Positions 8,744-16,508 of a stretch of DNA of 56,143 nucleotides are shown piece by piece. Both the position numbers and the translations under genes were made by a program. The stretch comes from Bradyrhizobiaceae bacterium. Its GTDB lineage: Bacteria; Pseudomonadota; Alphaproteobacteria; Rhizobiales; Xanthobacteraceae. Below the pieces are notes generated by a model that saw only the letters and a list, made by a program, of their open reading frames with translations, made no database searches and had not been told where the DNA came from. The stretch covers positions 1 through 56,143 of the forward strand of contig CANKBJ010000008.1 in NCBI GenBank assembly GCA_947479905.1. The letters run 5' to 3'. Positions within the stretch are counted from its first letter, which is position 1. The number at the start of each line of letters is the position of its first letter.

Positions 8744-9973
8744 TCAGTCCAGCGCCACCGCCGCGATCATCGCCAGACAGGTCGCGAGCCCGATCGCCGG
8801 CACAAACACCGGCACGCGCAGATGCGGCGCCGGCGAATGGACGCGGCGATGGCGCAGCCGCAACAGCGACAGATTGACCAGCGCGAACACGACCAAGGTC
8901 GCCAGCGAGGTTGCCTCCGCCAGCCGCAGGAACGGCACGACAAGCGCGAGCGCGATCGTCGCCGCCGCGACCAACGCGGTGGCGAGAACCGGCGTCGCTG
9001 TCCTGGCATGCACATGACCGGCGACGCGCGGCAGATCGCCCTGACGCGCCATGCCGTAAACGACGCGCGCCGCCATCGTCATCTGCGCGAGAATCGTGTT
9101 GAGCGTGGCGACGATGGCGATGACGCTGATGGTTCCCGGATCGATGCCGGCAATGGTGCGAAACACCAGGCTGAGCGGCGCCGCCGCCGCTGCCAGTTCG
9201 GCGCGCGGCACCGCGGCAACCGCGATCGCCGCGACCGCGACGTAAAGTACGGTCGAAATAATCAGCGTCCAGGCCATGGCGCGCGGAATGTCGCGTCGCG
9301 GCGCTTTCGCTTCTTCCACGACATTGGCTAGATCCTCGAAGCCGATGAAGGCGAAGAAGGCCAGCAGGCTGGCAAAGGCGATGCCCGACAAGACCTGCGC
9401 GTCGAACGGCGGCGGCGTCAACAGGATGCCGCTGAAGGGCAGGCCGGTGTAAAGCGCGGCGGCGATGATGACGATGAGCCCGCCGGCTTCGATCAACGTG
9501 AACAGACTGGCGAGCAGCACCGATTCAAGAATGCCCCAGGCGGCGACGACGCCGAGCGCCGCCACAACGACAGCTACGACGATGCCCTGCGGCAGGCCAA
9601 TGAACTCGCCGATATAGCCGGCGGCGCCGAGCGCCACCGTGGCCGACGACACAATGCCGATGACGATGGTCAGCAGGCCAGTCAGCCGCGACGCGAGGCG
9701 GGAGTTAAACGCGGCGCGCACATAGGCCGCTTCGCCGGCGCTGACCGGAAAGCGGGTGGCGAGTTCGGCATAGGAGCCGACGGTGAAAGCCATGGCGAGC
9801 GCGGCAAGGACGAAGGACCATGGCGCGTAGCGCCCGGCATGGCCGGCAACCGCGCCGATCAAGACATAGATGCCGGCGCCGATGGTGATGCCGACGCCGT
9901 ACAACACCAGCAGCGGCAGCGACAGACTGCGGCGCAAGGCGGCGGGTGGGGCGGCGGCGGGGGCATTTTTCAT
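8744..9973 (-). CDS. APC-superfamily amino acid/polyamine permease
   Basis: About 409 aa with roughly twelve hydrophobic helices. The N-terminus LPLLVLYGVGITIGAGIYVLIG matches the substrate-binding GxG(I/V)GAGIFxxxG helix of the amino acid-polyamine-organocation family, and FFAFIGFEDLANVVEEAKAPRRDIPRA is the conserved helix 6-loop segment. It probably imports an amino acid or amine at the inner membrane. The ATG at 9973 (MKNAPAAAP) is chosen because it starts shortly before helix 1; ATG 9985 and TTG 10039 are also possible and none has a clear ribosome site. No neighbour reveals the substrate. Confidence 0.9.
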   Translation of the reverse strand: MKNAPAAAPPAALRRSLSLPLLVLYGVGITIGAGIYVLIGAVAGHAGRYAPWSFVLAALAMAFTVGSYAELATRFPVSAGEAAYVRAAFNSRLASRLTGLLTIVIGIVSSATVALGAAGYIGEFIGLPQGIVVAVVVAALGVVAAWGILESVLLASLFTLIEAGGLIVIIAAALYTGLPFSGILLTPPPFDAQVLSGIAFASLLAFFAFIGFEDLANVVEEAKAPRRDIPRAMAWTLIISTVLYVAVAAIAVAAVPRAELAAAAAPLSLVFRTIAGIDPGTISVIAIVATLNTILAQMTMAARVVYGMARQGDLPRVAGHVHARTATPVLATALVAAATIALALVVPFLRLAEATSLATLVVFALVNLSLLRLRHRRVHSPAPHLRVPVFVPAIGLATCLAMIAAVALD

Positions 9974-10081
9974 AAGGAAAAGCATAGCGCCAAGGCGCGG
10001 CGGAACCTTGCGCGAGGTCAAGGGGCGGAAGTGGACCAAGCCCCTCTCGCGTCGGTGCGTGCGATCGGCTAAAGTCCCGCC

Positions 10082-10207
10082 ATGACAAAGCGCTTTGCCG
10101 CGATCGTATGTCTGGCGGTCCTCGGCCTGTCGCTCGGGGGCTGCAGCAAATGCGGCTTCACCTGGGATAGCGGCCCGCGCGCGTGCCGCGCCGACGCGCC
10201 GAAATAG
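10082..10207 (+). CDS. Very small lipoprotein (41 aa)
   Basis: ATG at 10082 to TAG at 10205-10207 encodes MTKRFAAIVCLAVLGLSLGG-C, a short signal peptide with a lipobox (LGGC), followed by a 20-residue mature part containing two more cysteines (SKCGFTWDSGPRACRADAPK). It should be lipidated and anchored in a membrane. Such mini-lipoproteins with CSKCGF...GP..C recur in Rhizobiales from memory; function unknown. It is divergent from the APC permease and precedes the AT-rich repeat region. Confidence 0.65.
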   Translation: MTKRFAAIVCLAVLGLSLGGCSKCGFTWDSGPRACRADAPK

Positions 10208-10214
10208 GCAGGCC

Positions 10215-10360
10215 GAAAATATTTTCAGGCCAGCTGCCGTCCGCGGGCAAAATATTTTTGAGAAATTCCGGTCCGGGTCGCGGCTTTTGCCCGGATAGGC
10301 AGACTAAAGCATTGATTGAAAATAATTTTTCGCATGCCCGGCCCCGGCAAATATTTTTCG
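10215..10360. repeat. Four AT-rich imperfect palindromes upstream of coxIV
   Basis: In an otherwise GC-rich stretch, GAAAATATTTTC (10215-10226, perfect palindrome), CAAAATATTTTTG (10248-10260), GAAAATAATTTTTC (10318-10331) and CAAATATTTTTCG (10348-10360) recur. They lie between the small lipoprotein and the coxIV promoter. They may be binding sites for an AT-preferring regulator or curved upstream DNA. No open frame is seen here. Confidence 0.5.
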
Positions 10361-10365
10361 AAAAA

Positions 10366-10409
10366 AGTCCTAGGACTATATTGACAGCGTGACGCTGCTC
10401 GGCTATGGT
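10366..10409 (+). promoter_or_regulatory. Sigma-70-type promoter with adjacent palindromic operator for coxIV
   Basis: TTGACA (10381-10386), a 17-nt spacer and TATGGT (10404-10409) form a near-consensus housekeeping promoter pointing to the aa3 oxidase subunit gene. Directly upstream is the perfect 12-bp palindrome AGTCCTAGGACT (10366-10377), a plausible activator or repressor site. The leader would be about 95 nt. Confidence 0.6.
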
Positions 10410-10511
10410 TCGGGCATACTCCACAATTGCGTTCGCTGAAGTTCCACTCCTGCGGAACGCCTGAACGGCCCCGGCGTTGCCCTCCGAACCCATTTCCAGG
10501 AGGAGCGACAC

Positions 10512-10664
10512 ATGGCCAAAGTTGAACACGGACAAATCATCGAGAGTGCGACCGAGGCGCGCGCCGGCGAGACCGGCGGTCACATGCGCTGGGTGCTGTT
10601 TGCCAGCACCTTTCTGGTGGCGGCGATCTTCGCCGGGCTGATCGCCTATTACTTCGGCGCCTGA
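10512..10664 (+). CDS. aa3-type cytochrome c oxidase subunit IV (small)
   Basis: A 50-aa single-helix protein: a hydrophilic N-terminus (MAKVEHGQIIESATEARAGE), then HMRWVLFASTFLVAAIFAGL and YYFGA. This is the length and layout of the small bacterial aa3 oxidase subunit IV, which lies against the core of the membrane terminal oxidase. A strong ribosome site AGGAGG at 10498-10503 precedes the ATG. It has its own promoter and ends just before a rho-independent terminator. Other oxidase genes are not in the window. Confidence 0.85.
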   Translation: MAKVEHGQIIESATEARAGETGGHMRWVLFASTFLVAAIFAGLIAYYFGA

Positions 10665-10715
10665 GCAAACGCGGCGGCTGAGACCAGCGCCGCGCACCAG
10701 AGCGAAACAGTTTTT

Positions 10716-10744
10716 AACGCGCCGGATGTTCCGGCGCGTTTTTT
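10716..10744 (+). terminator. Rho-independent terminator after coxIV
   Basis: An 11-bp perfect stem (AACGCGCCGGA / TCCGGCGCGTT) with a 3-nt loop is followed by a T run. It insulates coxIV from the GTA-like cluster, whose first ATG lies 15 nt downstream. Confidence 0.9.
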
Positions 10745-10758
10745 ATGGGGGAGAGAAC

Positions 10759-11385
10759 ATGGCAGCAAAGAAGGAAATCGCGCCGGAATTGCTGGCGGAA
10801 GCCAAGCGGCTTTACGAACAGACACTGGCGCCGGTTGACGACATTGCCGGCATGGTCGGCCTGTCGCGCTCGAATTTTTACAAACGTGTGCGTGAAGGCG
10901 GTTGGCGCGGCCGCCGCGCCAAGGTCGGCACGTTCCAGTTTACGCGCGCCATCAGCGCCGCCGGCGCGGCGGCGCTGCTTGCTCCCGCCGATCAGCCGCG
11001 CGCCGAGGTCGATCCCGACGTCCCCCTCATCACGCCGCAGCAGCGTCTGGCGATCGCGGGAAAATTACATGAGGTCGTCGAGCAGGGAATGGAAGCCATC
11101 AAGCGCATCATGGAAGTGGTGTCGCCCGCCAATCAGAACGAAGCCGAACACGGCGCCCGCACCATGGCGCATGTATCGCGCGCGCTGCGCGAGATGCAGG
11201 AACTGATGCAGCCCGCAACCGAAAACGAGACGCCGGACGATGACGCCGATGACGATCCCATCCCCCTCGACATCGACGAATTCCGTCGAGAGCTTGCGCG
11301 ACGACTTCGAGGCATTATTGAAGCTCGGCGAGCAAGACTATCAGGGCGGCTTGACGGACCTGCTGCTGACGCTGACGCCGTCTGA
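10759..11385 (+). CDS. Small terminase-like protein (GTA g1-like)
   Basis: A 208-aa protein with an N-terminal helix-turn-helix (VDDIAGMVGLSRSNFYKRVREGGW), a long helical middle (about 95-150) suited to oligomerisation, and an acidic linker (NETPDDDADDDPIP). DNA-binding plus coiled-coil layout directly before TerL is typical of small terminase subunits, which recruit DNA to the packaging motor. The start is set by GGGGGAGAG just before the ATG at 10759. It overlaps the annotated TerL start by over 100 nt. Confidence 0.7.
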   Translation: MAAKKEIAPELLAEAKRLYEQTLAPVDDIAGMVGLSRSNFYKRVREGGWRGRRAKVGTFQFTRAISAAGAAALLAPADQPRAEVDPDVPLITPQQRLAIAGKLHEVVEQGMEAIKRIMEVVSPANQNEAEHGARTMAHVSRALREMQELMQPATENETPDDDADDDPIPLDIDEFRRELARRLRGIIEARRARLSGRLDGPAADADAV

Positions 11386-12622
11386 GTACGACCGCTTCAG
11401 AACGGACTTCGGTGTCGTCGCCCATCCGCACCAAATGCCGCCGGACGCTTCTAGCAATAGCAAGGACTGGACGACGTGGCTGATCCTCGGCGGACGCGGC
11501 GCCGGCAAGACCCGCGCCGGCGCCGAATGGGTGCGCAGGCTTGCGCTGCAAAATCCAAAGGCGCGTATCGCTTTGGTCGGCGAGACCGAGCACGACGTTC
11601 GCTCGGTGATGATCGAAGGAGCGTCGGGACTCTTGTCCGTGCATGCCGCGCATGAAAGGCCGCGATGGCAGCCGTCAAGACGCCGGCTGCGGTGGAAAAA
11701 CGGCGCGATTGCCGAAATGTATTCGGCGGAAAACCCTGAAGGCCTGCGCGGCCCGCAATTTTCCGCCGCCTGGTGCGATGAACTTGCCAAGTGGCGTCAT
11801 GCCGAAGCTACCTTTGACATGTTGCAGTTCGGACTGCGCCTTGGCGAGCGGCCGCGGCAAGTGGTGACGACCACGCCGCGGCCGATCGCACTTCTTAAAA
11901 AACTGATCGCCGACCCCTCGACCGCGCTGACCCGCGCCGGCACGGTGGCCAATGCCTTCAACCTGTCGCCGGCCTTCATTGAGCATGTGCTGACGCGCTA
12001 TGGCGGCACCCGCATCGGCCGTCAGGAGATCGACGGCGAAATCGTCGAGGAACGCGCCGCCGCTTTGTGGACGCGCGCGGGACTGGAGAGCTGCCGTGTC
12101 GACGCGGCGCCGCCGCTCTTGCGTATTGTGGTCGCGGTCGATCCGCCGGCCTCCGCCAAGAAAGGGTCCGATGCCTGCGGCATCGTCGCGGCGGGACGCG
12201 CGGAGGATGGCACGATCTACGTGATCGAGGACGCCAGTGTTGCGGGCTTAACGCCGCAGGGCTGGGCGATGAAGGCGGTGTCGCTGTGGCACAGGCTCAA
12301 GGCCGACAGCCTGATCGCCGAGGCCAACCAGGGCGGCGACATGGTCAAGGCCGTCATTAATGAAGCCGACCGCGAGGTGCCGGTGGTCTTGAAGCACGCG
12401 ACGCGCGGCAAATATCACCGCGCCGAGCCGGTGGCGCAACTCTACGAACAAGGCCGCGTCAAGCATGCCGGCGTCTATCCGGCGCTGGAAGACGAGATGT
12501 GCGACTTCGGCATTGACGGGCTGTCGTCGGGCAAATCGCCGGACCGGCTCGATGCGCTGGTCTGGGCAATCGGCGCGCTGACGTTCGGGGCGCGCGGGCA
12601 GCCGCGGGTGAGGGGGCTTTAG
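11240..12622 (+). CDS. Terminase large subunit (DNA-packaging ATPase/nuclease, GTA g2)
   Basis: About 460 aa. A Walker A LILGGRGAGKTRAGAEWVRR and Walker B with catalytic acid FSAAWCDELAKW define the ATPase; the C-terminal half contains the RNase H-like nuclease acids (VVAVDPPA, EANQGG, DALVWAIGAL). It pumps DNA into the procapsid. The true start is unclear: ATG 11240 and 11249 lie deep inside the preceding gene, and TTG 11294 would shorten the overlap. The GGRGAGKTRAGAEW form is the one found in GTA and related HK97-type terminases. Confidence 0.93.
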   Translation: MTPMTIPSPSTSTNSVESLRDDFEALLKLGEQDYQGGLTDLLLTLTPSEYDRFRTDFGVVAHPHQMPPDASSNSKDWTTWLILGGRGAGKTRAGAEWVRRLALQNPKARIALVGETEHDVRSVMIEGASGLLSVHAAHERPRWQPSRRRLRWKNGAIAEMYSAENPEGLRGPQFSAAWCDELAKWRHAEATFDMLQFGLRLGERPRQVVTTTPRPIALLKKLIADPSTALTRAGTVANAFNLSPAFIEHVLTRYGGTRIGRQEIDGEIVEERAAALWTRAGLESCRVDAAPPLLRIVVAVDPPASAKKGSDACGIVAAGRAEDGTIYVIEDASVAGLTPQGWAMKAVSLWHRLKADSLIAEANQGGDMVKAVINEADREVPVVLKHATRGKYHRAEPVAQLYEQGRVKHAGVYPALEDEMCDFGIDGLSSGKSPDRLDALVWAIGALTFGARGQPRVRGL

Positions 12623-12624
12623 AT

Positions 12625-13048
12625 ATGGCGCATAACAAAAGAGAAGCTCTCGAACGCGAGATCAGGCGCTGGGCGCGCCCGAATGCCCATCTTTTCGTGC
12701 GGCCGGACTGGCGGCGCTTTGTCAAACCGGGCTCGGACGCGGCGATGGTGTTCGAGATTTACGAGCAGAAATATCGCCCCGACCAGGCCCGCGTGCCACC
12801 CGGCAGCCGCGATGGCGGGCAGTGGGTGGATGAGGGCGGAGGCGAACCCGAGAGCAACGGGGCTGACCGGGGTTCCATACGAGTCGCCCGCTCGCATTCC
12901 GGCTTCACGCAGGGCAGAATGCGAGCTTCAACAACGGCAAGATACCTTCATCTGCAATACTATCGGAACGCGATCTTGCTGGGCGCAAGCAGCTTTCCGG
13001 TTCAGCCAATGCCTAAAGGGTGGGTATGTGCCGCCATTCTATCATTAA
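12625..13048 (+). pseudogene. Effector module 1 (YRPDQ...GGQW N-terminus), frameshifted
   Basis: The first frame (ATG 12625) encodes an N-terminus with RPNAHLFVRPDWRRF and YRPDQARVPPGSRDGGQW (residues 50-67), nearly the same as in the effector at 21190. After about 12855-12915 this frame turns into nonsense and runs into the next gene (to 13149). The frame one base over carries AECELQQRQDTFICN, SCWAQAAFRFSQCLKGG and ends YVPPFYH at TAA 13046-13048, 10 nt before the next ATG. I read it as one gene with a one-base shift. The Cys-rich C-terminal domain resembles a rhizobial domain I remember but cannot name. Confidence 0.6.
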
Positions 13049-13057
13049 GGTGCGCAG

Positions 13058-13393
13058 ATGAAAATTGCAGATCGTGTCCTGACCATGCGCAATGGAGATG
13101 TGAATATAAAAATTCCTGTCCGTCTATTCGCGCCGGAATTAGCGACTAATGGAAATTGGTTTTGTCGATATGAAATTGATTGGCCGGACAAGAAATCGGA
13201 GCTGAGTGTCGGCGGCATTGACTCCGCGCAAGCTCTTGTCCTCGCTTTGCAGATTATTGGTGCCGAAATATATTCGAGCAGCTATCACGAACAAGGAAAG
13301 CTTTTCTGGGACGCGCCGGGTCGCGGTTACGGATTTCCGGTTGTTCCGACTTATCGGAACTTATTGCAGGGCGACGACGCCAAGTATCTCTAA
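13058..13393 (+). CDS. Putative immunity protein 1a (DUF6968-like)
   Basis: A 111-aa soluble protein with W-F-C-R-Y-E-I-D-W-P, DSAQALVLALQIIGAEIYSSSYH and GYGFPVVP...LLQGDDAKYL. The conserved YE-WP / IG-x-x-Y-x-S / GYGFP pattern matches what I recall as DUF6968. It begins 10 nt after the effector 1 stop and is followed by a clear paralogue, the usual arrangement for immunity genes of polymorphic toxins. The stretch is visibly AT-richer than the structural genes, suggesting separate acquisition. The immunity role is inferred from position and duplication. Confidence 0.7.
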   Translation: MKIADRVLTMRNGDVNIKIPVRLFAPELATNGNWFCRYEIDWPDKKSELSVGGIDSAQALVLALQIIGAEIYSSSYHEQGKLFWDAPGRGYGFPVVPTYRNLLQGDDAKYL

Positions 13394-13465
13394 GGTATTA
13401 TGCGCGCGATGCCGCCAAACTAGGTAGCCCTTGTGCTGGTTAGCCGCTGAATTTCTGAGGCCGTC

Positions 13466-13801
13466 ATGATAATTGCAAGCCGCACACTAAAGCTCCGAAA
13501 GGTCGGCGGAGAAATCGAAATTTCAATCAAAGTATTCGCCCCTGAGTGCCACAAGGACGGGGCGTGGGAGTGCCGCTACGAGGTTGCCTGGCCGGAAGGC
13601 CTTAGATCGTACGCGGGGTGGGGAGCAGATTCGGTCCAGGCTCTACTTATTACGCTTGGCATGATTGGCGCTGAACTTTATTCGAGCAACTATCACAAGT
13701 CCGGCGATCTCTTTTGGGACAAGCCCGGAAATGGTTACGGTTTCCCGGTGGCGCCAACACTTCGTGATTTGCTCCAAGGTGACGACGCAAAATATTTGTG
13801 A
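13466..13801 (+). CDS. Putative immunity protein 1b (DUF6968-like paralogue)
   Basis: A 111-aa paralogue of the preceding gene: same length, same WECRYEVAWPEG, DSVQALLITLGMIGAELYSSNYHKSG, GYGFPVAPTLRDLLQGDDAKYL. The two share the whole C-terminal block but differ in the N-terminal third. Tandem duplication of immunity genes next to one toxin position is common in polymorphic toxin islands, where extra copies protect against related strains. No partner toxin of its own lies next to it. Confidence 0.7.
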   Translation: MIIASRTLKLRKVGGEIEISIKVFAPECHKDGAWECRYEVAWPEGLRSYAGWGADSVQALLITLGMIGAELYSSNYHKSGDLFWDKPGNGYGFPVAPTLRDLLQGDDAKYL

Positions 13802-14170
13802 GTTCTTGCATCCGATCACATTTTAAGAATTGGCCTACTTCTGAAGAAATCTCGGACGCGCGATTGGACAGCGCGCGACGGTGCGATTCCGAATCTGGCG
13901 CGCATAGGCGGTATGCAGGTGAAATTTCGCCAGACAAGGCGGGATAAATTAATCGCTGCATCTCGCGGCCGCCGCGCAACTATCTGAGGCAGATCGCCGC
14001 TATTCGGCAACATGGCGCAATAATCTTCGCCCGGGTTAATCAAATGAGCGAATGAAAGCGTTGCGATGCGTCCGAACCGCAACCGGCCCGCCATCGTTTG
14101 GTCGCAAATTCCCTGTGCAGGGGGTGACGAATTCGCGGCCCGGGAGCCGCTCCTCATACATGGTGCCTCA
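13802..14170. other. Region without a supported gene
   Basis: About 370 bp between the second immunity gene and the secreted protein gene. A plus-strand open stretch from about 13830 to 13985 (containing DWTARDGAIPNLARIGG) has no start or recognised match and may be a relic. No terminator or promoter stands out. Confidence 0.4.
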
Positions 14171-14719
14171 TTGTTCAAACGACTTATCATTCCAGCGATG
14201 GCGATCATCGCGGTCGCCTCGGCCTCGGTGGCTGAAGCAAGACCGACACGTAAGGCGGCAATGCCGGAGCACATAACCTGCGACCAGCGTGGATGTTCCG
14301 ACAATCCGGCGGCGCAAGCCGGCGCGACACGTCAGCGCGCGCAGGCGCGGCGCGAACCGGCCGCGGCTCCGACGCAGGTCGCCGATGCCAACGGCAACGG
14401 CGCGATCGTCGGCAGCCGGCCGAGCAATTGTCCGCACCGTTATTGCGGCTGCGAGGCCTCGCTCTATGTGTTCGGCGAGATCCGTCCGGAGCTGAACCTG
14501 GCGGCGAACTGGAAGCGGAAATTTCCGCGCAGCGAACCGGCGTCCGGCATGGTGGCGGCGCGCAATGGCCATGTCATGGTGCTGATGAGCCACGCAAGCG
14601 GCGATGAATGGATGGTGCATGACGGCAATTCCGGCGGCGGCCGCACCCGCGAGCACGTCCGCTCGATCCGCGGTTACACCATCGTCAATCCGCGCGCGGT
14701 GGTGACGGCGCAAAACTAG
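14171..14719 (+). CDS. Conserved secreted protein of unknown function
   Basis: From TTG 14171 the product is about 182 aa. It begins with a good signal peptide (FKRLIIPAMAIIAVASASVAEA) and ends in a conserved domain: NCPHRYCGCEASLYVFG, GMVAARNGHVMVLMSH and DEWMVHDGNSGGGRTREHVRSI. This C-terminal block is familiar from rhizobial genomes as an uncharacterised periplasmic protein; H, C and D/N residues hint at a cysteine-peptidase-like fold but this is speculative. An upstream in-frame ATG at 14066 would bury the signal peptide. A 106-bp repeat overlaps its stop. Confidence 0.65.
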   Translation: MFKRLIIPAMAIIAVASASVAEARPTRKAAMPEHITCDQRGCSDNPAAQAGATRQRAQARREPAAAPTQVADANGNGAIVGSRPSNCPHRYCGCEASLYVFGEIRPELNLAANWKRKFPRSEPASGMVAARNGHVMVLMSHASGDEWMVHDGNSGGGRTREHVRSIRGYTIVNPRAVVTAQN

Positions 14720-14821
14720 AGCCTTTCCGGCTTTGATGGAATCAAAGCCGGGGCTCTAGTCTTTTGTTTTGTCGCGTTTTCTTCACGCGACCGGTGCCCA
14801 CTTCGCTCGAAAACGCTCTAG
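14716..14821 (+). repeat. 106-bp dispersed intergenic repeat, copy 1
   Basis: Begins CTAGAGCC, contains the hairpin GGCTTTGAT / ATCAAAGCC and a conserved tail TCTTTTGTTTTGTCGCG...TTCGCTCGAAAACGCTCTAG. The reverse complement of 43610-43716 matches almost base for base with one indel. It is a REP-like element of a kind widespread in Bradyrhizobium relatives. Its hairpin could terminate transcription of the secreted protein gene. Confidence 0.85.
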
Positions 14822-14856
14822 CGCCCGGCGTTCCCCGATCAACAACCAACAAGGAG

Positions 14857-14881
14857 GCCCGCTTCGTGCGGGCTTTTTTTT
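14857..14881 (+). terminator. Hairpin plus T8 abutting the portal start codon
   Basis: GCCCGC TTCGT GCGGGC followed by eight T. The last T is immediately before the portal ATG at 14882. The only good ribosome site, AAGGAGG at about 14851-14857, lies on the other side of the hairpin, so folding would bring it close to the start codon. Confidence 0.75.
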
Positions 14882-16087
14882 ATGCTCGACACACTGAAAG
14901 CTCTGCTCCGCAGCCCGGAGCGCAAGCAATCGCGCACGTCGCGGCTTATCGCCATCGAATCCGGCGGGCGCGCGCGCTGGACGCCGCGCGACTACGCGGC
15001 GCTGACGCGCGAAGGCTACGCGCGCAACGCCATCGTGCATCGCGCGGTGCGGCTGATCGCCGAGAGCATTGGCGGCGTCTCGTTTTTGCTGCAGGAGGGC
15101 GCGGCCGAGCATACGGCGCATCCTTTGCTCGATCTGATCGCGCGGCCCAATCCGCGCCAGGACGGTGTGGCGTTTCTGGAAAGCGTCGCGTCGCATCTGC
15201 TGCTGTCCGGCAACGCCTATGTCGAGGCGGTGAGTCTCGAAGGCCAAGGCGCGCAAGAAGCGGCCGGCAACGCCAATGTGCGCGAACTCTACGCGCTGCG
15301 CCCCGACCGCATGAAGGTGGTGCCGGGGCCGGACGGCTGGCCGCAGGCTTTCGACTATACGGTCGCCGGCACGACGGTGCGCTTCGAGCAGAATGCGGCG
15401 CAGCCGCCGATCCTGCATCTCACTTTGTTCAATCCGCTGGACGATTATTACGGCCTGAGCCCGCTCGAGGCCGCCGCCGTCGCGGTCGATACGCATAACG
15501 CGGCGGCGCGCTGGAACAAGGCGCTGCTCGACAACGCGGCGCGGCCTTCCGGCGCGCTGGTTTACGCAGGTCCTGAGGGCGCGGTGATGGCCGACGCGCA
15601 GTTCGAGCGGCTGAAAAAGGAACTCGCCGACCAGTACCAAGGCACGGCCAATACCGGGCGGCCCTTGCTGCTCGAAGGCGGACTCGAGTGGAAGGCGATG
15701 TCGCTGTCGCCGAAGGACATGGACTTCATGGAGGCCAAGCATTCGGCGGCGCGCGAGATCGCGCTGGCCTTCGGCGTGCCGCCGATGCTGCTCGCCATTC
15801 CCGGCGACAATACCTATTCGAACTATCAGGAAGCCAACCGCGTGTTCTGGCGCGGCACGGTGCTGCCTTTGGCCAATCGTATCGGCGCTTCACTGACGCA
15901 ATGGCTGGCGCCGGGCTTCGGCAACGGGCTGGCGCTTGTTGTCGATGCCGACCGCATCGAGGCCTTGTCGGCGGATCGCGCCGCTCTGTGGGAGCGCGTC
16001 ACCAAGGCGCCGTTCCTCACCGTCAACGAAAAGCGCAACGCGGTCGGCTACGGCGCGATCGCCGGCGGGGACAGCTTCGCGGGTTAA
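14882..16087 (+). CDS. Phage portal protein, HK97 family (GTA g3)
   Basis: A 401-aa portal. It shows AIVHRAVRLIAESIGGVSF, HPLLDLIARPNP, SGNAYVEAV, the loop LFNPLDDYYGLSPLEAA and GVPPMLLAIPGDNTYSNYQEANRVFW, all hallmarks of HK97-type portals. Twelve copies form the capsid vertex channel through which DNA is packaged and leaves. The ATG directly follows a hairpin and T run, with the Shine-Dalgarno sequence upstream of that hairpin, an unusual start region. It heads a run portal, two small genes, protease. Confidence 0.95.
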   Translation: MLDTLKALLRSPERKQSRTSRLIAIESGGRARWTPRDYAALTREGYARNAIVHRAVRLIAESIGGVSFLLQEGAAEHTAHPLLDLIARPNPRQDGVAFLESVASHLLLSGNAYVEAVSLEGQGAQEAAGNANVRELYALRPDRMKVVPGPDGWPQAFDYTVAGTTVRFEQNAAQPPILHLTLFNPLDDYYGLSPLEAAAVAVDTHNAAARWNKALLDNAARPSGALVYAGPEGAVMADAQFERLKKELADQYQGTANTGRPLLLEGGLEWKAMSLSPKDMDFMEAKHSAAREIALAFGVPPMLLAIPGDNTYSNYQEANRVFWRGTVLPLANRIGASLTQWLAPGFGNGLALVVDADRIEALSADRAALWERVTKAPFLTVNEKRNAVGYGAIAGGDSFAG

Positions 16088-16092
16088 GCATC

Positions 16093-16278
16093 ATGCCCGA
16101 CATCATTGCAACGTTCGCCGAGCGCGGCGATCTCGCGCATCTGGCGCTGCTCATGTGGGCTTTGTCGGCCTCGGGGCTCGCCTGGTTCGCCCTGCGCGAA
16201 CTGACGGCGGCGAGCCGGCGCTTCGACGCTTTCGTGCGCGAACTGGCGCGTTTCAACGATCATTTTGGAGCAAGATAA
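16093..16278 (+). CDS. Small membrane protein between portal and protease (g3.5-like)
   Basis: A 61-aa protein, MPDIIATFAERGDLAHLALLMWALSASGLAWFALRELTAA..., with one hydrophobic helix (about 15-38) and a basic C-terminal helix. It begins 5 nt after the portal stop and its TAA overlaps the next ATG (TAATG). A small gene at this position is standard in GTA clusters (ORF3.5); function unknown. Confidence 0.7.
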   Translation: MPDIIATFAERGDLAHLALLMWALSASGLAWFALRELTAASRRFDAFVRELARFNDHFGAR

Positions 16279-16445
16279 TGGACACACTGCATACCGTATT
16301 GCGTTCGATCCGCGGCGAAACCAAGAGCCGGCGCGACCACGTCACCGTGTTTCGCGAATTCCTCGACCACCTCGAACGGGCCTCGCGCCGCCGCGAGAAA
16401 TCGGTGAAGCCGCCGAAGACCAAATCGCAGCGCGGCAAGCGCTAG
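16278..16445 (+). CDS. Small basic protein, translationally coupled
   Basis: 55 aa, MDTLHTVLRSIRGETKSRRD..., ending in a Lys/Arg-rich tail (KSVKPPKTKSQRGKR). Its ATG overlaps the previous stop codon in TAATG, which indicates coupled translation. No domain recognised; the charge suggests nucleic acid or capsid-interior contact (inference). Confidence 0.6.
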   Translation: MDTLHTVLRSIRGETKSRRDHVTVFREFLDHLERASRRREKSVKPPKTKSQRGKR

Positions 16446-16508
16446 CACTCCCGTCTTTCATCGCCGACCTGACGCCTTGCTCCGCCCGCGGAGTGGGAAG
16501 GATTTGCC

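Noticed and set aside
10215-10360. AT-rich repeats considered as a CRISPR array
   Set aside because: Units are 12-14 bp, irregularly spaced and not of constant repeat-spacer length; no cas genes.
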